This document shows, one piece after another, positions 43,901 through 54,136 of a stretch of DNA of 64,000 nt. Under the pieces are notes generated by a model. It did not search any database. It saw only the letters and a list, made by a program, of their open reading frames with translations, and was not told the origin of the DNA. Where the stretch lies: contig JBJENW010000063.1 of NCBI GenBank assembly GCA_051880395.1, positions 20,016-84,015 on the forward strand. The letters run 5' to 3'. The position numbers were made by a program, and so were the translations under genes. The first letter of the stretch is position 1; each line of letters begins with the position of its first letter. The stretch comes from JBJENW01 sp051880395. Its GTDB lineage: Bacteria > Bacillota > Clostridia > Lachnospirales > Lachnospiraceae.

Positions 43901-46741
43901 TCAAAATCATCGTGAATTTCAATCCACACCCTCCGCGTGGAGGATGACATAAAGAGTTTACGGATTGGTGTTCAATGAACGGATTTCAATCCACACCCTC
44001 CGCGTGGAGGATGACAAATGCAGTAAAATCAAGGGTTTGAGATCATCAATATTTCAATCCACACCCTCCGCGTGGAGGATGACTTGCAGCCTTGCACTAC
44101 ATTATCAATTCCTATGAGATTTCAATCCACACCCTCCGCGTGGAGGATGACTGTATCCGGATGATGTCAAAATTATACAAAACGATATTTCAATCCACAC
44201 CCTCCGCGTGGAGGATGACCGGGTTTTACAGACGATTTGCGTTTATTCCGATATTTCAATCCACACCCTCCGCGTGGAGGATGACCTTCGATAAAATGCT
44301 CTTTCCACTCTACTTCACTCATTTCAATCCACACCCTCCGCGTGGAGGATGACGTTCGTCGCATCCTTTTTCCTCTTGCGCTACATATTTCAATCCACAC
44401 CCTCCGCGTGGAGGATGACCTTATCTTCTTCTCTGATTTCTTTTCTCATGTCCTATTTCAATCCACACCCTCCGCGTGGAGGATGACGTTCCGGAAGAAA
44501 CATGATGCAGGGATTAATAAACGATTTCAATCCACACCCTCCGCGTGGAGGATGACTAAAGCAGAATTAATGGCAAAATATCATCCATGCAATTTCAATC
44601 CACACCCTCCGCGTGGAGGATGACGCTTGCAAAATATTGGGGAGGAAAGTGGCACATCATTTCAATCCACACCCTCCGCGTGGAGGATGACTATTACAAC
44701 CAGAAAGAAGATAAGCGGTACACACTCATTTCAATCCACACCCTCCGCGTGGAGGATGACGACATTTCCGTTTCTCATTATTTCGGAAATTTCCTATTTC
44801 AATCCACACCCTCCGCGTGGAGGATGACCTTAAAAAACCATCTGGATGAAGTGAACTTGGACATTTCAATCCACACCCTCCGCGTGGAGGATGACTGTAC
44901 CGCTCGATGTTTTTTCTGTATTTTTCCTCAATTTCAATCCACACCCTCCGCGTGGAGGATGACCAGACAGATTCCGCCAGTCCGCACGTTTATCAGAAGA
45001 TTTCAATCCACACCCTCCGCGTGGAGGATGACCCATCGTGTGATAGAATAAAGTCATCCCGTATGAAATTTCAATCCACACCCTCCGCGTGGAGGATGAC
45101 GCGTTTTCGAAATCCGGGCGGACGCCATTCGTGTTGATTTCAATCCACACCCTCCGCGTGGAGGATGACGATACTCTCTGTGCGTAAGAATATTCTCGGA
45201 TCCATTTCAATCCACACCCTCCGCGTGGAGGATGACCCTCTGGTATACTGATTACATTTTTCTGTGTCTCTATTTCAATCCACACCCTCCGCGTGGAGGA
45301 TGACATCAATCGCTGTATTGTTTACTACGATTTTTTTCATTTCAATCCACACCCTCCGCGTGGAGGATGACGATTGTTTGTATGCTTGTAATTTTACAAT
45401 AGATATTTCAATCCACACCCTCCGCGTGGAGGATGACATCAGCGCCAGCGTTTCAAAAAAGCGCTGTGCATTATTTCAATCCACACCCTCCGCGTGGAGG
45501 ATGACAATACCGGGTATTTACAAATGGTAAAACAAATTGATATTTCAATCCACACCCTCCGCGTGGAGGATGACAGTCTTATCTGACCAACTACTCTTCT
45601 ATTTTTGTAATTTCAATCCACACCCTCCGCGTGGAGGATGACGAGAACAGAAACCATATACTTATACAGTAAATTGTATTTCAATCCACACCCTCCGCGT
45701 GGAGGATGACTACTTATGGTCATATTCATACTTGTGCTATTAATATTTCAATCCACACCCTCCGCGTGGAGGATGACTTTCTTTTCAAATTACATCTGCT
45801 TTTCAGACCCTATTTCAATCCACACCCTCCGCGTGGAGGATGACTGACAGCATAACCAGCTTGTCAGTTACGGTCTGGGATTTCAATCCACACCCTCCGC
45901 GTGGAGGATGACAGGTTGCAGAGCCTATGCAGCAGGGGCAGCAGTCAATTTCAATCCACACCCTCCGCGTGGAGGATGACGACGGGAAAGATTTATAGAA
46001 GGGGTGGAAAACATATTTCAATCAACACCCTCCGCGTGGAGGATNNNNNNNNNNAACCGGCGTGGAAAATGATATGCGTGTCCTTGGTATCTATAATGGA
46101 TACGAGGGTCAATCCACACCCTCCGCGTGGAGGATGACTACAATCAAAGGTGTTATTAAAAACCTTGCAAAATTTCAATCCACACCCTCCGCGTGGAGGA
46201 TGACAAAAACAAATTGCCTTGTTTATTTGTACGAGTACATTTCAATCCACACCCTCCGCGTGGAGGATGACCCCGTTAGATGTACAAATGGAAAAAGACA
46301 CATGATATTTCAATCCACACCCTCCGCGTGGAGGATGACACACCTTTGATTGTATTTCTATACAAATCTCCTATTTCAATCCACACCCTCCGCGTGGAGG
46401 ATGACCATAATGCAGGCGCAGTCCCGTTACAATGTCATAATTTCAATCCACACCCTCCGCGTGGAGGATGACGCAGTTTGTCCAGGCGATAGACGGGAAA
46501 GATTTATAATTTCAATCCACACCCTCCGCGTGGAGGATGACGTAACCGCTCCAGAGCTGGAAGAGGATGCAGAAATTTCAATCCACACCCTCCGCGTGGA
46601 GGATGACGCAACTTTTAACAATGTTTCCTTTGTTTGTATGCTATTTCAATCCACACCCTCCGCGTGGAGGATGACTGTAACGGGAATTATTGGAGCTTTA
46701 AAGGTATAATTTCAATCCACACCCTCCGCGTGGAGGATGAC
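40960..46741 (-). CRISPR. CRISPR array 1, 86 repeats, type I-C-like
   Basis: I counted 86 copies of a 33-bp repeat (including degenerate ones at the assembly gap) with spacers of about 33-36 bp. Read on the minus strand the repeat begins GTCATCCTCC, forms a CCTCC-ACGC-GGAGG hairpin and ends GTGTGGATTGAAAT, the usual end for type I-C. The array is therefore transcribed from its leader on the cas2 side. Repeats 4 to 8 from the far end carry a changed loop (ATGC for ACGC), marking the oldest part. Some spacers are near-duplicates of others (see findings). Confidence 0.98.
46045..46054. other. Assembly gap of 10 N inside CRISPR array 1
   Basis: Ten Ns interrupt a repeat. The repeats on both sides are abnormal: the one before has TCAACACC for TCCACACC, and the next begins GGGTCAATCC instead of ATTTCAATCC. 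Sequence close to the gap looks unreliable, and the true number of repeats may be larger. Confidence 0.95.
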
Positions 46742-46920
46742 AGCAGAATTATCTAAAATCATTTTAAAATTTTACATGAATTTATAAATAATTCCTAATT
46801 TTATTCTAGCATATCTCAAATATTCTACAAGATATTTTCTCTTTTGTGCAATTTTTAAGGTGCGAAAAAGTAAGAGATTTATGTGCGCTTATCTGTCGCA
46901 CTTGCATAGATGTGATAATT
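46742..46920 (-). promoter_or_regulatory. Leader of CRISPR array 1
   Basis: This is the AT-rich region between cas2 and the first repeat. On the plus strand it contains GGTGCGAAA (46859-46867) and TCGCACTT (46896-46903), an inverted pair, 118 and 155 bp from the array edge. The same pair occurs at almost the same distance beside array 2. These are candidate adaptation (Cas1-Cas2 or host factor) sites or promoter elements. Confidence 0.75.
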
Positions 46921-47211
46921 TTAAATCATCATGATTCCTTCCGGATCATACGTTTTTTTAGCTCCAAAATGTTCAATCTTCGTTTGATACTTGTTTCCAA
47001 GATAATAAAATCGCAAACTATCTTTTTCTTCATCAATCAATGAACAAAGTTGATCTTTTACCAACAATGTTTGAGATGCATCCAACATACATTCAAAAAC
47101 AGAATTCTGCACACGCTGTCCATAATTCTGGCAAACTTTTGCTACTTTATTTAACCGTTTTTTCCCCGCATTGTCCTGCGTATTTACGTCATAAGTAATT
47201 AACACTAACAT
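46921..47211 (-). CDS. cas2: CRISPR adaptation protein Cas2
   Basis: Cas2 is the dimeric scaffold of the Cas1-Cas2 integrase. This 96-residue protein starts MLVLITYDVNTQD, with the conserved Asp8 at the end of the first beta strand, and contains QNYGQRVQNSVFEC, typical of the family's ferredoxin fold. It is the last gene of the cas operon, 27 bp after cas1, next to the array leader. Confidence 0.97.
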   Translation of the reverse strand: MLVLITYDVNTQDNAGKKRLNKVAKVCQNYGQRVQNSVFECMLDASQTLLVKDQLCSLIDEEKDSLRFYYLGNKYQTKIEHFGAKKTYDPEGIMMI

Positions 47212-47238
47212 ATTTTTCTCCTATCTGGAAACATCAAG

Positions 47239-48270
47239 TTATTTCCATAAAAACGGTGGGTATTCTTCCATATCTCCACGAATTGTACGTGCAAGCAACA
47301 ATGCTTGTACATACGGAACTAATCCCCATTCTATTTTTTCCTTTAAAAACGGATGTGTGATGACCTCTTTTTTCCGTGTCTGCCAAGCATTAAAAAATAC
47401 TTTTCTCCCTTCATCATTTAATAAAACCGCATGATCACTCTGCGTAATAAAATGATTTGGTTTCATCGTCTTTTTGTTGATCAATGTTAAAACAAAACGA
47501 TCAGCCATAACAGGACGCAATTCTTCCACCAAATCCAACGCCAAAGATTTTCTGCCAGGTCGGTCACGATGTAAAAAACCTACATACGGATCTAATCCTA
47601 CACTGCAAAGTGCATTCGCGCAATCTCCACTTAAAATAGTATATGTAAAAGATAGTAATGCATTTACCATGTCTAACGGTGGCCGACGATTTCTGGTTTC
47701 AAAATGAAACTCTTCTTTTTGATTTAAGATCAGATCATCAAAAACAGAAAAATAATAATCCGCCATTTTCCCTTCTATTCCTCGCAGCGAATCCAAATCA
47801 ACAGCATTTTCAATTTCTGGTAAGCCATTTTGTAAAGAAAGCGATACCTTCTTTATTTTTTCTGCATCCACACGCATCGCATGATCCCGCATCGTACGTT
47901 CCAGACACCAACGACAATTAAACACTTTCCCCAGAATCATATTTTTCGCATAAGAACAACTTTTCTGTAGATTATCCGATATACGATACTGTTCTTTTCG
48001 AAGTAAAACATTCCCATATTCTGCCCCAACACTTCTCGCCAAAAATTTTCCTTGCGGAGAAAAGAATGTCAATCCAATATTTCTTCGGGCACACGCACCC
48101 ATCAATGCCGGACTGGAACCCTTATATGTAAAACAAATGATCTGTTCCAATGCATGCAGCGGAAATCTGCCTAACTTTTTTTCATCTTGCAAAATAACAA
48201 CATTTTCCCCATCCAAAGTCAGATAGCTGTCTTCTGTTAAAACATAGAGTGTGTTCAATAACTTTCGCAT
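47239..48270 (-). CDS. cas1: CRISPR adaptation integrase Cas1 (type I-C)
   Basis: Cas1 (343 residues) inserts new spacers at the leader end of the array. The metal-binding residues are visible: Glu in LRGIEGKMADYYF (about 166), His in VGFLHRDRPGRKSLALDLVEELRP (about 234) and the Asp/Glu cluster just after. The N-terminal beta domain begins KLLNTLYVLTEDSYLTLDGENV, as in type I-C Cas1. It lies between cas4 and cas2. Confidence 0.97.
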   Translation of the reverse strand: MRKLLNTLYVLTEDSYLTLDGENVVILQDEKKLGRFPLHALEQIICFTYKGSSPALMGACARRNIGLTFFSPQGKFLARSVGAEYGNVLLRKEQYRISDNLQKSCSYAKNMILGKVFNCRWCLERTMRDHAMRVDAEKIKKVSLSLQNGLPEIENAVDLDSLRGIEGKMADYYFSVFDDLILNQKEEFHFETRNRRPPLDMVNALLSFTYTILSGDCANALCSVGLDPYVGFLHRDRPGRKSLALDLVEELRPVMADRFVLTLINKKTMKPNHFITQSDHAVLLNDEGRKVFFNAWQTRKKEVITHPFLKEKIEWGLVPYVQALLLARTIRGDMEEYPPFLWK

Positions 48271-48282
48271 TTTCTTTCCCCC

Positions 48283-48942
48283 TTACTCTTCTATCTCCTG
48301 CGCTAAACTCTTTTGAATGTACTCTTTCACATTCAATTTTTCCTGCATTTTTGGCAGGCAAACTTCTGCAAGAGAACAGGATCTGCACTTTTTGGATGTT
48401 TTTACTTTTGGCGTATATCCACGGCGGAAATATTGATGCATTTCGGCACAATCATCAATTAATTTCTGCCGTAATTTCTCTGTAAAAATAACTTTCGTCC
48501 GCCGTTTTGGCTGACCGTAATATAAATATCCCTCCGGTATTTCCGTTTGAAGCATTTCTTCCAAACAATATGCCTGAGCACATAATTGCAATTCATCCTC
48601 CGAGCCTTCCTTCGGCTTTCCATTTTTGTATTCTACAGGTACTACTTTCCATTTGCCATCATAGCCAAAAATAGAAATCCCATCCGGATCTTTATGAAAT
48701 TCTACCACATCACATTCACCAGTAATTCCAAGGGATGCAGAAACAATCCGCATCCCTCTGGTAATCAACAAATCTCCTCGTTTTTCAATTGCTGTATCAT
48801 CATGTGCTTTTTTATGCAAAAGTTCACCAGATGTCGTCTGGTAATTTTCCTGCCACTGCTGCTCGATGTGGATCAATGCCCACTGGCGACGGCAAAAAGC
48901 GAAATGCTGGATGCCGGAGAGTAGTAGATACTCGTCTTCCAT
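48283..48942 (-). CDS. cas4: CRISPR-associated exonuclease Cas4
   Basis: Cas4 trims prespacers and selects those with a PAM. The 219-residue protein has an iron-sulfur-type Cys set (FCRRQWALIH near the N-terminus; CRSCSLAEVC near the C-terminus) and the RecB-family nuclease core (GECDVVEF, VPVEYKNGKPK, then LQLCAQAYCLEEM). The start at 48942 (MEDEYLLLSGIQHF) follows AAAGGAG. It sits just before cas1, the usual place in I-C systems, and fits with a PAM-dependent adaptation module. Confidence 0.95.
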   Translation of the reverse strand: MEDEYLLLSGIQHFAFCRRQWALIHIEQQWQENYQTTSGELLHKKAHDDTAIEKRGDLLITRGMRIVSASLGITGECDVVEFHKDPDGISIFGYDGKWKVVPVEYKNGKPKEGSEDELQLCAQAYCLEEMLQTEIPEGYLYYGQPKRRTKVIFTEKLRQKLIDDCAEMHQYFRRGYTPKVKTSKKCRSCSLAEVCLPKMQEKLNVKEYIQKSLAQEIEE

Positions 48943-48982
48943 TAAAACAACTCCTTTTTTCATCATTACTTTTATTCACACA

Positions 48983-51175
48983 CTAAATCATCAAAAAACC
49001 ACTCTTTACATCCTCATGCATAAGTATACCTTTCATGATACCAATAAATGAATCATATTCTAAATCCCAATCATAAATTCCTTCAGCTAATGGTTGAATA
49101 TTTAACTGTTTTATACGGTATTTATAAACTGGAATTGCCTTTCTTTGAATTGCTCCCCAATCACATCCTCCATATCGAATTTGATTTTTTAGTTTTTCAT
49201 CTGCAACTACTAACACAGTATCCTGATCAATTATTTTGTACTTTTCTTTAACATCTGGAAAATTGAAATCATTTTCTGCCTTCAATATTTTTTCTGCTTC
49301 TTCTGCCGTTGTATTTCTCAACAACTCATCTCGAATCGCTTTTGTACTTAACTGAGGACAGATTTTAGTATCCTTCTCAAAATATTTTTTTAATACATAT
49401 TCCGAATCTTTTGTATTTTTATTGTCTGTTAGTTTACTATCATCCTGCATTCTAAAACTCCAGATTTCTGCATCTTCGTAAATACCGTTTCGATTAATTC
49501 GACCTGCTGCCTGCAGAAGCGATAACAGAGATGCAATTTGCCGAAATCCTGTTCTAAAAGAAAAATCAACACCAGCCTCTACACACGAAGTCGCAACCAA
49601 AACCCAATCCTCATCATCTTTATCTTTCAAACGTTCCTTTACTTTTTCAATTGTTTTTTCTTTATCTTCTTCATCTAATGCCGTTGAAAGATGCATCACT
49701 TTTTCTGAATGTTCCTCACCATAATATTCCATCAAGTCCATTGCTATTACTGCTGCATTTTGCACTGTATTCATAATTACTAATCGTGGTCCTGGAGCAT
49801 TCACAATTTTTTCTAGTAGTTCTTTTCTGCTCAATGCATTTGACGCATAACAAAATTTGATTCTATTTTCTTCGTACTGCATTAATCTCTTAATTAAAGA
49901 TTGGCTAACAATCTGTGGCACTTCTTGTATTTCATCCGTAAGCTCTTGTATCTTCCAAAATTCAACCAAAGAACCAGATGCCAGAACCCAACTGCAATTC
50001 CATTGTTCCGCCAAAATTTTTATCCACTTCCATGTGATTGGCAATAATTTAACTGGTAATGCGGCATGCGCTTCATCTACAAAAATTATGCTGCCAGGCA
50101 GCTCATGCATTCGACGAAGCGCTGCTGGCATACACGAAGCCATTGTTTCAAAAAAAGCAACTGACGTTGTAACGATGATAGGTGCACGCCATTGAGACGT
50201 TAATGCCCTTACATCCTCATCTTCAAAATCAGCTTTATGGTGCAATTCTGCAACTACTTCCTCTGGATTTTCACCTGGTAAAACCAATGCTTTTCTATAT
50301 ACATCCACAGATTGCCGGATTATATTCGTAAAAGGAAGTACTACAAAAATTCTACGCGCTTTTTTCTTCATTGCTTGCTGTAATAAATATGCCATAACCG
50401 CTGTTGTTTTTCCAGAACCCACCGGACTGTTACAAGCAACAATATTTTCATCTACATTCGAATTTCGACATTCCGCATACATTTTTGAACGTAAACTACT
50501 TCTCTCGTCATTCGTACAAAGTGTTTTTACATACGCATCCAATTTTTTCAACCGTTCGTTAGGCTTTAATAAAACCTGTTCTTGTTTTTGTGGGTATTTT
50601 TTATAATGTCGCGCTGTATCCGTATGATCCGCATCTACCAAACAAGATAATAAAATACGCGAAAATACTCCTTCATCACCTTGTATCATTTTTTCTTCCA
50701 CACTCACCTTTGAGTCGGGAATCAGTTCTTCTTGTAACCTACTAAGTTTTGTTAATTCTTTATCTACAATTTTCCGAATTTCGATATCTTTATCGCGATA
50801 AATATTTTTTTCTTCCTTCTTATACTCTTCCTGAATATTTGGCAATCCACTGTGATGTGAACTAACCACCATTTGAGCCCACTCGGAAGCGCCTATCTGT
50901 TTCAGATAAGCAACTCCCGCATCTTGATGATGAATATCCAATGGAGCATGATTATCCCTTTTATGTAATATTTCTTGATTTTTTACATGAAGTTTTCCCA
51001 TGTCATGAAAATATGATGCTATTTCTATGCTATTGAGCAAAAGTTCACCATCTAAAGCAGCATAATGTGAAACTTCCGTTGCGTTTTTCATCGCATCTTT
51101 ATAAACATTTTCAATATGTTCTTGATAACTTTGTTCCGGACAATCATCTCTGGCACTATGCGCAAGATACATCAT
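48983..51175 (-). CDS. cas3: CRISPR effector helicase-nuclease Cas3
   Basis: Cas3 (730 residues) degrades DNA marked by Cascade. The N-terminal HD nuclease has IASYFHDMGKLHVKN and the later DIHHQDAG and VVSSHHSGLP histidines. The SF2 helicase follows with Walker A NSPVGSGKTTAV (about 253), the DEAH box IIFVDEAHAALP and motif VI-like QAAGRINRNG. All catalytic motifs appear intact. Its ATG overlaps the cas7 stop (ATGA). Its place between cas7 and cas4 is unusual, because canonical I-C operons start with cas3. Confidence 0.96.
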   Translation of the reverse strand: MMYLAHSARDDCPEQSYQEHIENVYKDAMKNATEVSHYAALDGELLLNSIEIASYFHDMGKLHVKNQEILHKRDNHAPLDIHHQDAGVAYLKQIGASEWAQMVVSSHHSGLPNIQEEYKKEEKNIYRDKDIEIRKIVDKELTKLSRLQEELIPDSKVSVEEKMIQGDEGVFSRILLSCLVDADHTDTARHYKKYPQKQEQVLLKPNERLKKLDAYVKTLCTNDERSSLRSKMYAECRNSNVDENIVACNSPVGSGKTTAVMAYLLQQAMKKKARRIFVVLPFTNIIRQSVDVYRKALVLPGENPEEVVAELHHKADFEDEDVRALTSQWRAPIIVTTSVAFFETMASCMPAALRRMHELPGSIIFVDEAHAALPVKLLPITWKWIKILAEQWNCSWVLASGSLVEFWKIQELTDEIQEVPQIVSQSLIKRLMQYEENRIKFCYASNALSRKELLEKIVNAPGPRLVIMNTVQNAAVIAMDLMEYYGEEHSEKVMHLSTALDEEDKEKTIEKVKERLKDKDDEDWVLVATSCVEAGVDFSFRTGFRQIASLLSLLQAAGRINRNGIYEDAEIWSFRMQDDSKLTDNKNTKDSEYVLKKYFEKDTKICPQLSTKAIRDELLRNTTAEEAEKILKAENDFNFPDVKEKYKIIDQDTVLVVADEKLKNQIRYGGCDWGAIQRKAIPVYKYRIKQLNIQPLAEGIYDWDLEYDSFIGIMKGILMHEDVKSGFLMI

Positions 51176-52056
51176 GACAAATTCACCAGATCAACGCAAC
51201 TTGCAACCCTGCTTTGTAATTCTTCAGGAAGTCCATCTTTATCTTTATAGTCTTTCCAATTTATAGATGGATCTTGTACATTTCCAATTCGTTCCGGAGT
51301 CAATGCGTCTAACAATAAATAATCCGGACAACTACCAAGAATATTTTTATGTTCAATATACCATGCATGACGTAAACGCACATCTGGACGGATAGCAGAA
51401 CGATTCATATCATAGGCATGAGGAATCAATAATTTTAATAATTCAATATCATCCGCAGTGCAACCACTTTTGCTTGCATAATTAGGATTTACAAAAAATG
51501 GCATCACATACACACCATGTTCTACAACTCTATATGCCATTGGCGCCATACCAGAATTTTTTCCTTCCTGAACACCCGCTTTACTTGTATTTGTTTGTCT
51601 GACGATATTAATTGGTGAAATAGAAAGTCCCATTCCAATCTGTACAACGCCGGTTTTTATATAGCCCTTTGCCCCTCCAGTTTCAAGAAACGTATTTCCA
51701 AAGACACGCGCGTCCCAATATTTCTTTACAAATTCACTTTCCAAAAACTTTTTCTGATCAAACGCCGTAATGTCTCCCATTTCTTTTGTAATTTTCGCTC
51801 TGTCACGTCCACGAGTTTCTAAAATCTCATAATGATCCGGATTTGTACGGAACTTATCTGGCAAACTCTGAAATACTGGCGAATCATGTTCCGCAACTAA
51901 GTCACGAATTTTTCGTTTAAAAGAAACAGGGGAAATTTCTCCTAAACCATTTGGTCTTTGACGCGGATCAGATTCACGATCCGGATCTCCGTTAGCATTT
52001 GAATTAACAACCTCAATAACTAAAAGTCCTGTTGCTCTCTTTATCTCATTATTCAT
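51172..52056 (-). CDS. cas7: Cascade backbone protein Cas7 (Csd2/Csh2 family)
   Basis: Cas7 subunits form the helical backbone along the crRNA. The 294-residue protein has the family start GLLVIEVVNSNANGDPDRESDPRQRPNGLGEISPVSFKRKIRDLV (NANGDPD motif) and the later GAKGYIKTGVVQIGMGLSISPI and HGVYVMPFFVNP segments. The start at 52056 has AAAGGAGG upstream and overlaps the cas8c stop by 8 bp, so translation is probably coupled. The general family is certain; assignment to subtype I-C rather than I-B comes from the neighbours and the repeat. Confidence 0.95.
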   Translation of the reverse strand: MNNEIKRATGLLVIEVVNSNANGDPDRESDPRQRPNGLGEISPVSFKRKIRDLVAEHDSPVFQSLPDKFRTNPDHYEILETRGRDRAKITKEMGDITAFDQKKFLESEFVKKYWDARVFGNTFLETGGAKGYIKTGVVQIGMGLSISPINIVRQTNTSKAGVQEGKNSGMAPMAYRVVEHGVYVMPFFVNPNYASKSGCTADDIELLKLLIPHAYDMNRSAIRPDVRLRHAWYIEHKNILGSCPDYLLLDALTPERIGNVQDPSINWKDYKDKDGLPEELQSRVASCVDLVNLS

Positions 52057-52492
52057 TGTCTGTTCCTCCTTTATTGTCTTGATCTTTTTTTGGAAAGTTT
52101 GCAAGATATCCAATAAACATCTGTGCCTTTTCCATATCATTAAAACGCGTCTGTGGGTTCATAATATTAGCAAGTTTTGTTGCTATTTGTTCATACAAGT
52201 ACAACAAATATCCTGCTGATGGACCTTTATATTCTACTTTTTCTCCATCCTTATTTTTCTTTGTTATTACAATTTTCTGTTCCTTGTTCTTGGTTGCCCA
52301 AGCCACATACGGCATTACACGATTTGCCAACTGTGCAAGTGCCGCTGCAGGCATTTCTGTCGCAGCTATATACAAGCTATTACCTACTAATTGAGGTGGA
52401 ATTTGCTTATCTCTCACTTCATAACAATATAATTCATGCAAGCTGTCTGAAACTTTCAATAGTTGTCCTATTAAATATGGATATTCGTTCAT
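52049..52492 (-). CDS. Probable internally translated small subunit Cas11c
   Basis: Within cas8c, in the same frame, the ATG at 52492 is preceded by AGAAAGGAAAAG at a suitable distance, an unusually good ribosome binding site for the inside of a gene. Translation from here gives a 147-residue helical protein starting MNEYPYLIGQLLKVS. In studied type I-C systems the small subunit Cas11c is made in this way from the 3' end of cas8c, at the equivalent place and of similar size. The product would line the belly of Cascade. This is inferred from the local sequence and the known family behaviour. Confidence 0.65.
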   Translation of the reverse strand: MNEYPYLIGQLLKVSDSLHELYCYEVRDKQIPPQLVGNSLYIAATEMPAAALAQLANRVMPYVAWATKNKEQKIVITKKNKDGEKVEYKGPSAGYLLYLYEQIATKLANIMNPQTRFNDMEKAQMFIGYLANFPKKDQDNKGGTDNE

Positions 52493-54136
52493 ATACTTTT
52501 CCTTTCTGATTCCCAACCAATATAACAGCATTCCAAACAAAACCAACGTATCTTTTATTTTAAATGGATCTTTCATATCGGATGCTGTAGTTAGATTCAT
52601 TTTTTTTCCTGCATAAATTGCCATATTTGTTGTATTTGTGATTAAGAAATGTAAATCTTCTGCCAAGACATTCTTTTCGACGCCAAACAAAAGCTCCATT
52701 CCATGATATGCGGGAATTTTTTTTAATTTATCTGTTACCAATGTTCCATCTTGTTTCCAACTCCAATTCATAATTTCAAAAATATGTAATGGGAATGGTA
52801 CGGTTAGTTTTCCAATCCGCAAATTTGGAATATTATCTGCTGATTTCTGCCATTCGTCATTACACATAATTATTTCATCCGGGGATGTACATCGTGTATA
52901 TACTACCTTGGTTCTCGCTTTATCCAATTTCCGTAATATAAAAATCTGAATATTTCTTGGATAATTTTCAGGATCAGACTTTTTTGTTTTTGTTATATAT
53001 TCCACAAAATCTGATGATTCTGTCTCGAAACGCGCTTTTACATTCTGCTTATTTCTAGATAATCCAAACTGCCGAGTAAATGATACTGGCAGGGGCTGAA
53101 GCTGAGACGGATAAGCGAACAGAATTTCGTTTTTATCTGTACCAACCCATGTTTTATCTTTTTGTTCCTCACTTGCTAGCCATGTTAGTGCATCTTTTAA
53201 CTGCATACGCATTTTTGATCCAATTGGAAAAGTAGCATTACCTATTCTGTCGTATCTCTTTTGGCAAGGTTGACCTTTAAACATTGTTCTTAGACTGACT
53301 TCAAATCCTCCAGCCAGTTTAACCATTGGCATAGGTTCTTCCGAAGGTGCAAATTTTTCCCCAAATGCATCTATTTCTGACATTTCAACACTATCTTGTT
53401 TATTCTTTTCAGCACTCAATAATGCCTTATTTAAACCTCTCATAAAAGAGATTCCGGCCGAAGAATTTCCTTCTTCTTCCAATACTTCACTGTCTAAAAT
53501 AACAGATAAACTTCCATAATCATCTGCTGCACTTTTATTCATTTTCCCTTCATAAAACAAAATGTGCAATGCAAGTATTACATTTTCATGTTGTTCAAGC
53601 ATTTCGAATACTTTTTTTTCTAATTCTCTATGCAATATCTTAGGATCACCAAAATAATCTATCTCCTGTATCAATTTCAAAACTGGTTCATATGCCGCAT
53701 TTCCCTGTAACATTTGCTCCATTTTTTTGGGAATCTCTTTCATGCAATTTTTGTACTTATTTGCAAACTTCTTATTATCCCAATTGTTATCTAAATCTGC
53801 ACACCAGCTTTTTATCTCGTCTAATTTTAATCCATCCCCTTTCGACTGATATAACCTGCCTAATTTTTTCTTTTTTTCTTCATCTACAATTCGATAGAGT
53901 GGCGCCAAATTCATGGCTGGGAAAGTTCCTTGATTATTTCCATATTTTCTTAACTTTTTTCCCATTTCCGAATCTATCTCTTCCAAAAAAGAAATGTGTT
54001 GATCTAAAAAAACAATTCGAACACAAGGTGCATTTGGTTTTATGTTTGGTATCGGTTTAAACTCCCGATGCCAACTATCTGTCTGAATTTCCATATTCTT
54101 CATAGTGTTTGACAAAGAAAACAATTCATTGATCAC
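52049..54136 (-). CDS. cas8c: Cascade large subunit, divergent Cas8c (Csd1-like)
   Basis: This 695-residue protein sits between cas5 and cas7, where the large subunit is expected. I recognise no strong Csd1 N-terminal motif, so it is a divergent version. The C-terminal part (about 549-695) resembles the small-subunit-like end of Cas8c: YLIGQLLKVSDSLHELYCYEV, then GNSLYIAATEMPAAALAQL and finally AQMFIGYLANFPKK. Cas8 recognises the PAM and recruits Cas3. An internal start gives a likely separate small subunit. The gene overlaps cas5 by 4 bp. Confidence 0.85.
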   Translation of the reverse strand: MINELFSLSNTMKNMEIQTDSWHREFKPIPNIKPNAPCVRIVFLDQHISFLEEIDSEMGKKLRKYGNNQGTFPAMNLAPLYRIVDEEKKKKLGRLYQSKGDGLKLDEIKSWCADLDNNWDNKKFANKYKNCMKEIPKKMEQMLQGNAAYEPVLKLIQEIDYFGDPKILHRELEKKVFEMLEQHENVILALHILFYEGKMNKSAADDYGSLSVILDSEVLEEEGNSSAGISFMRGLNKALLSAEKNKQDSVEMSEIDAFGEKFAPSEEPMPMVKLAGGFEVSLRTMFKGQPCQKRYDRIGNATFPIGSKMRMQLKDALTWLASEEQKDKTWVGTDKNEILFAYPSQLQPLPVSFTRQFGLSRNKQNVKARFETESSDFVEYITKTKKSDPENYPRNIQIFILRKLDKARTKVVYTRCTSPDEIIMCNDEWQKSADNIPNLRIGKLTVPFPLHIFEIMNWSWKQDGTLVTDKLKKIPAYHGMELLFGVEKNVLAEDLHFLITNTTNMAIYAGKKMNLTTASDMKDPFKIKDTLVLFGMLLYWLGIRKEKYMNEYPYLIGQLLKVSDSLHELYCYEVRDKQIPPQLVGNSLYIAATEMPAAALAQLANRVMPYVAWATKNKEQKIVITKKNKDGEKVEYKGPSAGYLLYLYEQIATKLANIMNPQTRFNDMEKAQMFIGYLANFPKKDQDNKGGTDNE

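Noticed and set aside
40960..46741. Many open frames in both directions across array 1 with STRRVWIE or ISIHTLRVEDD peptides
   Set aside because: They are the translated CRISPR repeat; the 33-bp unit keeps the frame open only between certain spacers. Not genes.
48245..48300. A second crRNA-like element inside the cas operon
   Set aside because: I looked for TGTGGATTGAAAT or its complement outside the two arrays and found it only at 54967-54979; no further copy was seen by eye.
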